Below, in pieces: positions 49,587 to 57,992 of a stretch of 64,000 nt of DNA (positions within the stretch are counted from its first letter, which is position 1; each line of letters starts with the position of its first letter). The stretch is from DATDAH01 sp963725155 (lineage in GTDB: Bacteria; Actinomycetota; Acidimicrobiia; Acidimicrobiales; DATDAH01). Where the stretch lies: the NCBI GenBank assembly GCA_963725155.1, contig CAVRXU010000008.1, forward strand, positions 496,001 to 560,000, written 5' to 3'. The position numbers and the translations under genes were made by a program. The notes under the pieces were generated by a model. That model had not been told where the DNA came from. It worked only from the letters and a program-made list of their open reading frames with translations, and ran no database searches.

Positions 49587-50484
49587 CGGGTAGGGCGGCG
49601 TCGTCGAGGAGCCGGTCGAAGCCGACGAGGGAGGCATTCCCCAGCAGGCGCTCGAAGTGCTCTTCGGCGTAGTCGATGAAGTCGACGTCCAGGCTGCTGA
49701 CCCCGGCCTGCACGATGCCCCACATCGCCTCGCGTAGGTCGCTCACGACCTTCATCACCCGGAGGCGGCCCAGCCGGCGGGGTGTCACCGCACCGAAGTA
49801 GGCGACGAGCAGGGCCTCGTCACCGGTCCGGTCGAGCTCGTTGTTGACCGCGAAGTTGCCGAGGTCGAAGTAGCGGTCGTTCATGCCCGCGTACTCCCAG
49901 TCGAGCAGGCAGAGGCCGCCGTCCGCGAGGGCCAGGAAGTTGGCGGGGAGGAGGTCGTTGTGACAGGGGCACGGCGGCTCGGCCTCCTGTGCGAAGGCCG
50001 CCCGCACCCGCTCGGCCACGGCCATGGCCCGGTCGTACGCGTCGGGCACATCGACGCCGTGGGCCCTCGCCGTGGCCGCGTAGTCCTGGGGCACGCGGTA
50101 CCAGTCGAAGATGGGCGTGATCGGGGCCGACTCGTGGAAGCGACGCACGAGCGCGGCGGCTTCGTCCAACTGCGGCGCGCGGGAGAGCGACTCCGGCGGG
50201 CCGCCGTCAACGAAGCGAGTGACCAGCGATCCCTCGGGCTCGACGAAGGCCACGACCTCGGGGCCGATGCCGAGCTCAGCGGCCCGTTGCGCCGCCTCGA
50301 GCTCATGGCCCCGGTCGATGCCGAGGAGATCGGTGTCCTTGCCCGGGGCCCGGACGACGAAGCTCGCCCCACCCATGTCGACCCGGAGGTTGTGATTGGT
50401 GATGCCACCCTCGAGTGGGGTGACGGTCCGGGCCTGCCCGGCCCAACCCGGTACGCGGTCCAACAGGTCGTCGACCGTGGCCAC
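49579..50484 (-). CDS. Choline/ethanolamine-kinase-like APH family protein
   Basis: About 301 residues of the APH/choline-kinase fold: GGITNHNLRVDMGGASFVVRAPG (ATP lobe, similar to LicA-type G-G-x-T-N), CHNDLLPANFLAL (catalytic Asp) and LLDWEYAGMNDRYFDLGNFAVNN (Mg Asp). LicA-like enzymes phosphorylate choline; ethanolamine or thiamine are alternatives. GTG 50484 is preferred because GGAGGG lies ~8 nt upstream; an ATG at 50502 would add six residues. It overlaps the DMGDH-like gene by 8 nt, linking choline and its glycine-betaine breakdown. Confidence 0.85.
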   Translation of the reverse strand: MATVDDLLDRVPGWAGQARTVTPLEGGITNHNLRVDMGGASFVVRAPGKDTDLLGIDRGHELEAAQRAAELGIGPEVVAFVEPEGSLVTRFVDGGPPESLSRAPQLDEAAALVRRFHESAPITPIFDWYRVPQDYAATARAHGVDVPDAYDRAMAVAERVRAAFAQEAEPPCPCHNDLLPANFLALADGGLCLLDWEYAGMNDRYFDLGNFAVNNELDRTGDEALLVAYFGAVTPRRLGRLRVMKVVSDLREAMWGIVQAGVSSLDVDFIDYAEEHFERLLGNASLVGFDRLLDDAALPDA

Positions 50485-50625
50485 CTCCTCACCCTCCCCC
50501 ATCTGGGGCGCGTCTGTAGCACGTCGTGGGCGACGCCGCTCACCCACTTCGGCGAGCGCGGCTTCGGAGCGCCTGACATACTTTCGCCCGCTCGACCAGG
50601 GGGGCCGGGATTGAGGGGGTAGGCA

Positions 50626-52317
50626 ATGACGGCACCGTCCACCGATGCCGATCGTGACCGACTGAACGAACTGGGCTACGCCCAGGAGCTCAATCGGAAG
50701 ATGAGTTGGTTCTCCAACTTCGCGATCAGCTTCTCGATCATCTCGATCCTGGCCGGGGGTACGACCACGTACTACCTCGCCGGCTTCGCCGGTGGCCCGA
50801 GGATGATCACCCTCGGCTGGATCATCGTGGGATTCTTCTCCCTGCTCGTCGGCATGGCCATGGCCGAGATCGTCTCCGTCTACCCGACAGCCGGCGGGCT
50901 CTACTACTGGTCGGCGAAGCTGGCCCGGACGAACGGGGCCATGTGGTCCTGGTTCACGGGCTGGTTCAACCTCCTCGGCCAGATCGGGGTCATCGCCTCG
51001 GTGGACTACGCCCTGGCCCTGTTCACCGGCTACTTCATCAAGCTCTACAACGAGGACTTCACGCTGACACCGAGGACGGTGTTCGTGATCTTCGCCATCA
51101 TGCTGGCGCTCCACGGCCTCATCAACAGCCGGGGTGTGACCCTGGTCAAGATCCTCGGCGACATCAGCGTCTGGTGGCACGTCGGTGGCGTGGCCATCAT
51201 CTTCGTCATCCTGCTCGTCGCCCCGGACAACCGGGAGGGCTTCGGGTTCATCTTCGATTTCAACAACATCACGGGCTGGACCAACAACGGCAACGGCAGC
51301 CACATCCCCGGCATCTACGCCTCGATGATCGGCCTCCTGCTCGCGCAGTACACGATCACCGGCTTCGATGCCTCCGCCCACGTCTCGGAGGAGACGACGG
51401 ATTCGGGCCGCAGTGCCTCGATCGCCATCGTCCGGGCCATCTACGTGTCGGCCATCGCCGCCCTGATCCTGAACGTCGCGATGCTGCAGGCGACGCCCAA
51501 GGGCACGTTCAACGACGTCATCCTCGGCACCGACGGCTTTCTCGCCCTCGGCGGGGCCAACGCCCTGGCCGCGCCCCTCGGGGGCTCCGGGGCCAAGTTG
51601 CTCATCGCCATCTGTGTGGTCGCCCAGTTCTTCTGCGGCATGGCCTCGGTGACGGCCAACTCGCGGATGATCTACGCCTTCTCCCGTGACGGTGCGATCC
51701 CGGGCCACCGGATCTGGCACAAGATCAACCCGAAGACCCGGACGCCGACGAACTCCATCTGGCTGGGGTGTGGTCTGTCCCTGCTGGTCGGGGCCCTGTC
51801 GCTCTACCAGGCCAATGACTACTCGGTGGCCTTCTTCGCCATGACCGGGATGTGTGTGGTCGGCCTGTACATCGCCTACGTCATCCCGATCTTCCTCCGC
51901 CTCCGCAACCACGACTTCGAGCAGGGCGCTTGGAACCTCGGCACGTGGTCGAAGCTGGTGGGCTGGACGTCGGTGGCATGGGTGGCCTTCATCACCATCC
52001 TGTTCTTCGCCCCACCGTTCTGGCCCTTCTGGCCGCCGGGTGGGAGCACGACGTTCGGCGTCGGTGACGAAGCCTTCACCGTGTTCCACCTCAGCAACTT
52101 CAACTTCACGCCGGTGATCATCATCGGCTTCTTCATCGTCATCCTGCTGTGGTGGGCGCTCTCGGCCAAGAACTGGTTCAAGGGCCCCCAGATCCAGGGC
52201 ACGCCCGAGGAGCTGCTCGCCATCGAGCTCGCCCTCGAGACCGGCGACATCAAGACCTTCAAGGAGCTGGAGGAACTGGAGGACGAGCGAGTCACCGAGA
52301 CCCAGGAAGGGCACTAG
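50626..52317 (+). CDS. APC-superfamily amino acid/choline permease
   Basis: A 563-residue membrane protein with about 12 transmembrane segments starting at SWFSNFAISFSIISILAGGTTTYYLAGFAGGPRMITLGWIIVG. The Gly-rich TM1 and the SVYPTAGGLYYWSAKLAR motif are of the eukaryote-like ACT/BAT (GABA, choline) group. It imports amines or amino acids by proton coupling. A GAGGGGG ribosome site lies just before ATG 50626. TACTTT (50579-50584) may be its -10 box. A terminator follows at 52327. Divergent from the choline-kinase-like gene, consistent with betaine or choline uptake. Confidence 0.9.
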   Translation: MTAPSTDADRDRLNELGYAQELNRKMSWFSNFAISFSIISILAGGTTTYYLAGFAGGPRMITLGWIIVGFFSLLVGMAMAEIVSVYPTAGGLYYWSAKLARTNGAMWSWFTGWFNLLGQIGVIASVDYALALFTGYFIKLYNEDFTLTPRTVFVIFAIMLALHGLINSRGVTLVKILGDISVWWHVGGVAIIFVILLVAPDNREGFGFIFDFNNITGWTNNGNGSHIPGIYASMIGLLLAQYTITGFDASAHVSEETTDSGRSASIAIVRAIYVSAIAALILNVAMLQATPKGTFNDVILGTDGFLALGGANALAAPLGGSGAKLLIAICVVAQFFCGMASVTANSRMIYAFSRDGAIPGHRIWHKINPKTRTPTNSIWLGCGLSLLVGALSLYQANDYSVAFFAMTGMCVVGLYIAYVIPIFLRLRNHDFEQGAWNLGTWSKLVGWTSVAWVAFITILFFAPPFWPFWPPGGSTTFGVGDEAFTVFHLSNFNFTPVIIIGFFIVILLWWALSAKNWFKGPQIQGTPEELLAIELALETGDIKTFKELEELEDERVTETQEGH

Positions 52318-52326
52318 ACCGTCGTT

Positions 52327-52360
52327 CCGGAGGGGCGCAGCGCCGGCTGCGCCCCTCCGG
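52327..52360 (+). terminator. Intrinsic-type hairpin after the permease
   Basis: CCGGAGGGGCGCAGC (52327-52341), loop GCCG, then the exact complement (52346-52360). A 15-bp perfect stem; no T-tract. Followed at 52370 by the GACACT box of the next gene. Confidence 0.7.
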
Positions 52361-52369
52361 CGCGTCTGG

Positions 52370-52375
52370 GACACT
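52370..52375 (+). promoter_or_regulatory. Possible -10 box for the FGGY kinase (leaderless)
   Basis: GACACT, 7 nt before the GTG at 52383; the GGGACACTG context also precedes bfr. Confidence 0.35.
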
Positions 52376-52382
52376 GCGACCC

Positions 52383-53780
52383 GTGACCGTCCTCGCCATC
52401 GACCAGGGGACGTCGGGGACCAAAGGCGCCGTAATCGGTGACGACGGCGAAGTGGTGGCGCTGGCCGAGGTGCCGGTGCGCGTCGACGCCCGGTCCGATG
52501 GCGCGGTGGAGACCGACCCGGAAGGTCTCTGGCAGTCGGTGCTCGCAGCAGGTCGTCAGGCGCTGGCCGGCGCCGGCGACCCGGCCCTCGACGCCGTGGC
52601 CCTGGCCAATCAGGGCGAGACCGTCCTGGCCTGGGATGCCGCCACGACCGCGCCGCTGACGCCGGCCATCGTCTGGCAGGACCGTCGCTCCCAGCCCGTG
52701 TGCGACCGGCTGGCCGACCACGCCGATCGGCTGGTCGAGATCACGGGCCTGGAACTGGACCCCTACTTCGTCGCTCCCAAGCTGGCGTGGCTCCGGGAGG
52801 AGCTGACCACCGAAGGCGTCGTCGGCACGACCGACACCTGGCTGCTGCAGCGCCTGAGTGGCGCGTTCACAACCGACGTGGCCACCGCTTCTCGCACCCT
52901 GCTCCTCGATCTCGACGCCGTGACCTGGAGCGCCGAGGCCTTCGCGCTCTTCGGCCTGGACGGCGAGCGCCAGGCCACGCTCGTGGCCAACGACGCCGTG
53001 GTCGGCACGACCACTGCCTTCGGGGCCGAGGTCGACGTGCGGGGGACGTGCGTCGATCAGCAGGCCGCCCTCTTCGCCGAAGGGTGCCGCACCCGGGGCG
53101 AGGCCAAATGCACCTACGGAACCGGGGCCTTCCTCCTGGCCAACACCGGGGCGTCGGCCCGGCGCTCCGAGGCCGGCCTCGTCGCCTGCATTGCCTGGCA
53201 GACCGATGTCGGCCTGGACTACTGCCTGGACGGGCAGGTGTACACGGTCGGCTCCGCGGTCACCTGGCTGCAGCAGGTGGGCCTCATCACCGAGCCGGGC
53301 GAGATGGACCCCCTGATCGAAGGCCTCGCCGACAGCGGTGGGGCCACGTTCGTCCCCGGTCTGGCCGGGCTGGCTGCACCGTTCTGGGCGCCCGAGGCCA
53401 AGGGGGCCTGGGTCGGGCTGTCGCTGTCGACCGAGCGGGCCCACCTGGTCCGGGCCACCCTGGAGGGCGTCGCCGCCGCGGTGGCCTGGCTGGCCCGCGG
53501 CGTGGCCGACGACTTGGGCACGCCACTCGAACGGCTGCGGGTGGACGGTGGCTTGACCCGGTCCACGGCGCTCATGCAACTGCAGGCCGACCTCGCCCAG
53601 CTTCCGGTCGAGGTCTACCCGTCGCCCCACGCCACTGCCCTCGGCGTCGCCCAACTGGGCGGCGCCCCCACCCCCGCCTGGACACCGACTGCGGTGTACG
53701 AGCCGGAGGTCACGCCCGACGAGGCCGATGCCCGCCTCGTCCGCTGGCGGAAGGCCGCCGAGGCCACCCTGTCCCTGTGA
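52383..53780 (+). CDS. FGGY-family carbohydrate kinase, glycerol-kinase-like
   Basis: A 465-residue FGGY kinase: N-terminal VLAIDQGTSGTKGAVIGDDGEVVA (phosphate 1), ALANQGETVLAWD, AIVWQDRRSQPVC, ITGLELDPYFVAPKLAWL and the C-terminal VDGGLTRSTALMQLQADL. The DPYF segment and NQGET track glycerol kinase most closely, though pentulose kinases are possible. It is coupled by a GTGA overlap to the GlpA-like fusion, which suggests it makes glycerol 3-phosphate (or similar) for that enzyme. Confidence 0.87.
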   Translation: MTVLAIDQGTSGTKGAVIGDDGEVVALAEVPVRVDARSDGAVETDPEGLWQSVLAAGRQALAGAGDPALDAVALANQGETVLAWDAATTAPLTPAIVWQDRRSQPVCDRLADHADRLVEITGLELDPYFVAPKLAWLREELTTEGVVGTTDTWLLQRLSGAFTTDVATASRTLLLDLDAVTWSAEAFALFGLDGERQATLVANDAVVGTTTAFGAEVDVRGTCVDQQAALFAEGCRTRGEAKCTYGTGAFLLANTGASARRSEAGLVACIAWQTDVGLDYCLDGQVYTVGSAVTWLQQVGLITEPGEMDPLIEGLADSGGATFVPGLAGLAAPFWAPEAKGAWVGLSLSTERAHLVRATLEGVAAAVAWLARGVADDLGTPLERLRVDGGLTRSTALMQLQADLAQLPVEVYPSPHATALGVAQLGGAPTPAWTPTAVYEPEVTPDEADARLVRWRKAAEATLSL

Positions 53781-56086
53781 GCCCCGAGGACGTGGCCGTG
53801 GTCGGGGCCGGGGTGGTGGGCACGGCGATCGCCCGGGCGGCTGCTTTGGCGGGAGCCTCGGTGGTGCTGATCGACGCGGCCACCGATGTCGGGGCCCGCA
53901 CGAGCAAGGCCAACACCGCCATCCTCCACACCGGGTTCGACGCGAGGCCGGGAACGCTCGAAGGCCGCCTGGTAGCCCGCGGCTACGACCTCCTCGGGGC
54001 CTACGTCGAGGCCGCGGGCATCGCCGTCGAGCGCACCGGCGCACTCCTGGTGGCTTGGGACGAGGAGCAGGCGGCGGGCCTTCCCGTCATCGCCGAGAAG
54101 GCGGCAACCAACGGGCACACCGATGTTCGACCGGTAGACCTCGACGAGCTGGTGCGGCGGGAGCCTCACCTGGGCTCGGGTGCCGTAGCCGCTCTCGAGG
54201 TGCCGGGCGAGTCGATCATCGATCCCTGGTCGCCGGCCATCGCCTTCGCCACCGAGGCGGTGGGCGCAGAGGCCCGCCTGCTCTTGCAAACGGAGGTGAC
54301 CGGGGCCGACGTAGGCTCCGAGACGACCGTCCTGGCCACGTCCGCCGGCCCCATCGAGGCCCGGGTGGTCATCAACGCCGCCGGGCTGGGCGCCGACCTC
54401 CTCGACCGGGCGTTCGGTCACGAGGATTTCACCGTCACGCCCCGCCGGGGTGAGCTGCTCGTCTTCGACAAGCTGGCCCGTGGCCTGGTTGATCATGTGC
54501 TGCTCCCCGTGCCGACGGCCACGACCAAAGGCGTGCTCGTCGCCCCGACCGTGTTCGGCAACGTCCTGCTCGGGCCCACCGCCGAGGACCTCGAGGACCG
54601 CACCGACACCTCGTCGTCGCGAACGGGCATCGAGGCCCTGCTGGCGCACGGGCGCCGGATCCTGCCTGCGCTGGTCGGCCACGAGGTGACCGCCGTCTAC
54701 GCCGGGCTCCGGGCCGCAACCGAGCACACCGACTACTGCATCCGGGCCCATCCTGACCAGCGCTACCTGACCGTTGGCGGCATCCGCTCAACAGGGCTGA
54801 CCGCAGCGCTGGCCATCGCCGAGCACGTCCTCGGCCGTCTGGGCGAGCTCGGCCTGGATGGCCTCGATCCCGATCGGGCCGCGGTGCCCGGCACGCCGCC
54901 GGTCGGGCCGATGCTGGGCGAGGCCTTCGTCCGTCCCCACCGGAACGCCACGGCCATCGCCGCCGACCCCGCCTACGGCCAGGTGATCTGTCATTGCGAG
55001 CGGGTCACCGCGGGCGAGCTGCGGGACGCCGTCGAGGCGATCGTCCCGGCCACCGACCTCGACGGCCTCCGCCGACGTACGCGAGCAGGGATGGGGCGCT
55101 GCCAGCAGTTCTTCTGTGCCGGCGGCCTCGCCGTCACCCTTCGGGAGCGGCAGCCGCCGCCAGAGGCCCCCTCGGTGCTCGCCCTGCCGGCGACGGGCGA
55201 GGTCGTTGTCGTTGGCGCAGGACCGGCGGGCCTGGCCCTGGCTGAGGCCCTGGCCCGCCGGGGTGCCGAGGTCGTCGTGCTGGACCGGGAACCGGAGCCG
55301 GGCGGCATTCCCCGCCACTGCCACCACCGCAGCTTCGGACTCGACCTGCGCCGACCGCTTCGGGGCCCCGAGTACGCCCGGCGCCGGGTCGATCGGGCCC
55401 TCACGGCGGGGGCCACGATCCTGTCCGGGGTCGGCGTGACGGGGTGGGAGGACGATCGGCTCCGCTTCACCGCTCCGACCGGGCCGGGATCGATCGGGGC
55501 CAGGGCGGTGGTCCTGGCCACGGGCTGTCGGGAACGCCCCCGCAGCGCCCGCCTCGTCCCCGGCGACCGCCCGGCCGGGGTGATGACCACAGGCCAACTC
55601 CAACAGCTCGTCGCTGTGGGCGCCCCGATCGGGAAGCGGGCCGTGGTCGTGGGGGCCGAGCACGTCAGCTACTCGGCCGCCCTCACCCTGCGTGACGCCG
55701 GGGCCACGGTGGTCATGACCACGCCCGCCGAGCGCCACGACACCTTCGCCGCATTCGCGCTGGGCATGCGGGCCCTGCGGGTCCCCCTCCGCCGTGACAC
55801 CGTGGTGACCCGGATCCGGGGTCGCGGGCGGGTCGAAGCCGTCGAGTTGGGCGACGGTTCGTCCATCGAGTGCGACACCGTCGTCTTCACCGGCGATTGG
55901 GTCGCCGACGACGAGCTGGCTCGCACACGGGGCATCGAGATCGGCTCAGACACCACGACCACGCAGGCCGGCGTCTTCGCGGTGGGCAACCTCCGCCTGC
56001 TGGGCAAACGGGCCGACCAGTGCGTCCGCGACGCCCAGGCCGCCGCTGACAGCGTCACCGCGTGGCTCGAAGAAGGCCCGGCCTGA
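53777..56086 (+). CDS. Fused GlpA-like dehydrogenase, Bfd-like [2Fe-2S] and GlpB-like/pyridine nucleotide oxidoreductase
   Basis: A 769-residue multidomain protein. Residues 1-380: FAD-dependent DAO/GlpA domain (VAVVGAGVVGTAIARAAALAGASVVLID; YAGLRAATEHTDYCI; GGIRSTGLTAALAIAEHV). Residues ~400-450: [2Fe-2S] motif CHC (405, 407) and C442...C447, Bfd/GlpA-C-terminal type. Residues ~470-769: second FAD/NAD domain (VVVVGAGPAGLALAEALARRG; VVLATGCRERPR; VFTGDWVADDELA). In E. coli these functions sit in GlpA, GlpB and GlpC. A one-chain version of this order is unusual. It oxidises glycerol 3-phosphate (inferred from the kinase neighbour) and hands electrons on internally. GTG start overlaps the kinase TGA. 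Confidence 0.88.
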   Translation: MSPEDVAVVGAGVVGTAIARAAALAGASVVLIDAATDVGARTSKANTAILHTGFDARPGTLEGRLVARGYDLLGAYVEAAGIAVERTGALLVAWDEEQAAGLPVIAEKAATNGHTDVRPVDLDELVRREPHLGSGAVAALEVPGESIIDPWSPAIAFATEAVGAEARLLLQTEVTGADVGSETTVLATSAGPIEARVVINAAGLGADLLDRAFGHEDFTVTPRRGELLVFDKLARGLVDHVLLPVPTATTKGVLVAPTVFGNVLLGPTAEDLEDRTDTSSSRTGIEALLAHGRRILPALVGHEVTAVYAGLRAATEHTDYCIRAHPDQRYLTVGGIRSTGLTAALAIAEHVLGRLGELGLDGLDPDRAAVPGTPPVGPMLGEAFVRPHRNATAIAADPAYGQVICHCERVTAGELRDAVEAIVPATDLDGLRRRTRAGMGRCQQFFCAGGLAVTLRERQPPPEAPSVLALPATGEVVVVGAGPAGLALAEALARRGAEVVVLDREPEPGGIPRHCHHRSFGLDLRRPLRGPEYARRRVDRALTAGATILSGVGVTGWEDDRLRFTAPTGPGSIGARAVVLATGCRERPRSARLVPGDRPAGVMTTGQLQQLVAVGAPIGKRAVVVGAEHVSYSAALTLRDAGATVVMTTPAERHDTFAAFALGMRALRVPLRRDTVVTRIRGRGRVEAVELGDGSSIECDTVVFTGDWVADDELARTRGIEIGSDTTTTQAGVFAVGNLRLLGKRADQCVRDAQAAADSVTAWLEEGPA

Positions 56087-56126
56087 CCATCGACGGACCA
56101 TCCGTCTCTCCGCGGCGGGTGTACAT

Positions 56127-56146
56127 TGCTGACACGAGCGTCAGTT
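56127..56146. promoter_or_regulatory. Palindromic operator, copy E
   Basis: TGCTGACACGAGCGTCAGTT, with perfect CTGAC/GTCAG arms, 26 nt upstream of the hydantoinase B GTG. A TACATT (56122-56127) precedes it and may be the -10 box. Confidence 0.7.
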
Positions 56147-56171
56147 CGCGCGAGCAGGGGGTTCAGGCATC

Positions 56172-57989
56172 GTGACCAACGTCGACCTCGTCCGCCTGGC
56201 CGAGCGCCGCGGGCGCCTGGCCCCCGAGCCCTCGGTGGATCCCGTCACCGCCGAGGTCATCCGGAACTCCATGGAGACGGTCTGCTTCGAGATGGCGCAG
56301 TACGTCTCCCGCACGGCGACCACGCCCATCCTCAACCAGTCCAACGAGCGCAACGCCACCGTGCTCGACGCCCAGGGCCGCCTCGCCGCCCTGTCGGTCG
56401 GCATTCCGCAGTTCATGCTCACCAGCACGCTGCCGGTGCGCTTCGCCCTGGACTTCCTCGGGCCCGAGGAGTTCCGTGAGGGTGACGTGTTCGTGGCCAA
56501 CGACCCCTACCACGGGGGTGGCCACCTCCCCGACTACAACGTCTTCGCCCCCGTCTACGGCACCCAGGCCGACGGCACTCGGCGCATGGTCCTGATCTGC
56601 TCCATCCAGTGTCACCACGGCGACACCGGCGGCTCGGTCCCCGGTGGCTACAACGTCACCGCGGCCGACATCTGGGGCGAGGGGTCGCGCTGGCCGGTCG
56701 TCAAGGTCATCGACCGGGGCGAGGAGCGCCGCGACGTCCTCTACGCCCTGACCGTGAACAACCGGCTGCCCGACTACATCGGCGACCTGCGGGCCCAGAT
56801 GGGTGCGGCCCAGATGGCAGCCGAGCGCCTCGGCGCCATGATCGACCGCTACACGGTGGCCACCGTCGAGGAGTCGGTCGACTACATGATCGACTACGCC
56901 TCCCTCCGTTTCCGGGAAGAGGTCGCCTCCTGGCCCGACGGCACCTACGAGGGCGACGCCTACGTCGACCACGACCCGCTGGGCAACCCGGACATCCACC
57001 TGCACGTGAAGATCACCGTGGCCGGCGACCGCCTGGTCATCGACTACACGGGCAGCGACACCCGGGACGAGATCCAGGCCTGGTCGACCTACGGCAACAC
57101 CCGGGGCTACACGGTGGCCCAGATCGCCTCGATGATGGACCCGGAGATCCCCAAGAACGAGGGCTTCTTCGACTCCCTCGAGCTGGTCGTGCCCGCGGGC
57201 TGCGTCCTGAACCCGGCGCCGGGCAAGCCGGTGTCGGCCGGCACCCACCACCCCGGCGCCGACATCGGCGAGGTCATCGCCGTCACCATGCAGCACGTGC
57301 TGCCCGAGCGGGCCGTGCCCCAGACCTACAAGACCGGCATCCCCACGATCATCCGGGGCGTCGACCCCCGTACGGGGGCCACCTTCACCGACCACTCGGC
57401 CGAGGTCTACGCCGGCTGGTGCAACGCCGCGAAGGGCATGGACGCCTGGGGTTGCCAGGCCGCCTCCTTCGGCAACCTCTGGAAGGCCACGGCCGAGATC
57501 AACGAGAGCCTCTTCCCCCACGTGCAGTGGAGTCGGGACTACCGGACCGACTCGGGCGGGCCGGGCCAGTGGCGCGGCCTGTGCGGCAGCCACTACCGCA
57601 AGGAGGTCCGGGTCCCCAGCCACGTCTACACCTACGTCGTCGGCATGAAGTACCCGATGCCCGGCATCGCCGGCGGCGGGCCCGGTGCGCCCAACGCCAT
57701 GGTCCTGCGGGCCGACTCCGACGACCCGTACCTCGTCACCCACACCGCCGACTGGGTGCCCATGGAGGCCGGCGACATCGTCCAGTACGACTACGGCGGC
57801 GGCGGCGGTTGGGGTGACCCCCTCGACCGGGAGCCGCAAGCCGTGCTCGACGACGTGCTCGACGAGTACGTCAGCGTGGCCGGGGCCGAGCGGGACTACG
57901 GCGTCGTGCTCACCGGCTCCCTCGATGACTTGACCCTCGCGGTGGACGAGGCGGCCACGGCTGCGCTCCGGGACGAGCGGCGCGGCTGA
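56172..57989 (+). CDS. hyuB: N-methylhydantoinase B / acetone-carboxylase-type subunit
   Basis: A 605-residue HyuB: PVTAEVIRNSMETVCFEMAQYVSRTATTPILNQSNERNATVLDAQGRL, NDPYHGGGHLPDYNVF, HHPGADIGEVI and IAGGGPGAPN. Together with HyuA it makes ATP-dependent (N-methyl)hydantoinase or caprolactamase complexes, which open cyclic amides. HyuA follows after 3 nt. GTG start at 56172. Confidence 0.9.
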   Translation: MTNVDLVRLAERRGRLAPEPSVDPVTAEVIRNSMETVCFEMAQYVSRTATTPILNQSNERNATVLDAQGRLAALSVGIPQFMLTSTLPVRFALDFLGPEEFREGDVFVANDPYHGGGHLPDYNVFAPVYGTQADGTRRMVLICSIQCHHGDTGGSVPGGYNVTAADIWGEGSRWPVVKVIDRGEERRDVLYALTVNNRLPDYIGDLRAQMGAAQMAAERLGAMIDRYTVATVEESVDYMIDYASLRFREEVASWPDGTYEGDAYVDHDPLGNPDIHLHVKITVAGDRLVIDYTGSDTRDEIQAWSTYGNTRGYTVAQIASMMDPEIPKNEGFFDSLELVVPAGCVLNPAPGKPVSAGTHHPGADIGEVIAVTMQHVLPERAVPQTYKTGIPTIIRGVDPRTGATFTDHSAEVYAGWCNAAKGMDAWGCQAASFGNLWKATAEINESLFPHVQWSRDYRTDSGGPGQWRGLCGSHYRKEVRVPSHVYTYVVGMKYPMPGIAGGGPGAPNAMVLRADSDDPYLVTHTADWVPMEAGDIVQYDYGGGGGWGDPLDREPQAVLDDVLDEYVSVAGAERDYGVVLTGSLDDLTLAVDEAATAALRDERRG

Positions 57990-57992
57990 GCC

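Noticed and set aside
50571..50591. Seventh operator copy before the permease (CCTGACATAC)
   Set aside because: Only the left half-site matches; the right half (TCGCCCG) does not resemble GTCAGGT.
52700..53776. N-terminal extension of the GlpA-like fusion across the kinase gene
   Set aside because: The extension is an Arg/Gly/Pro-rich shadow; the true start is the GTG at 53777 overlapping the kinase stop.
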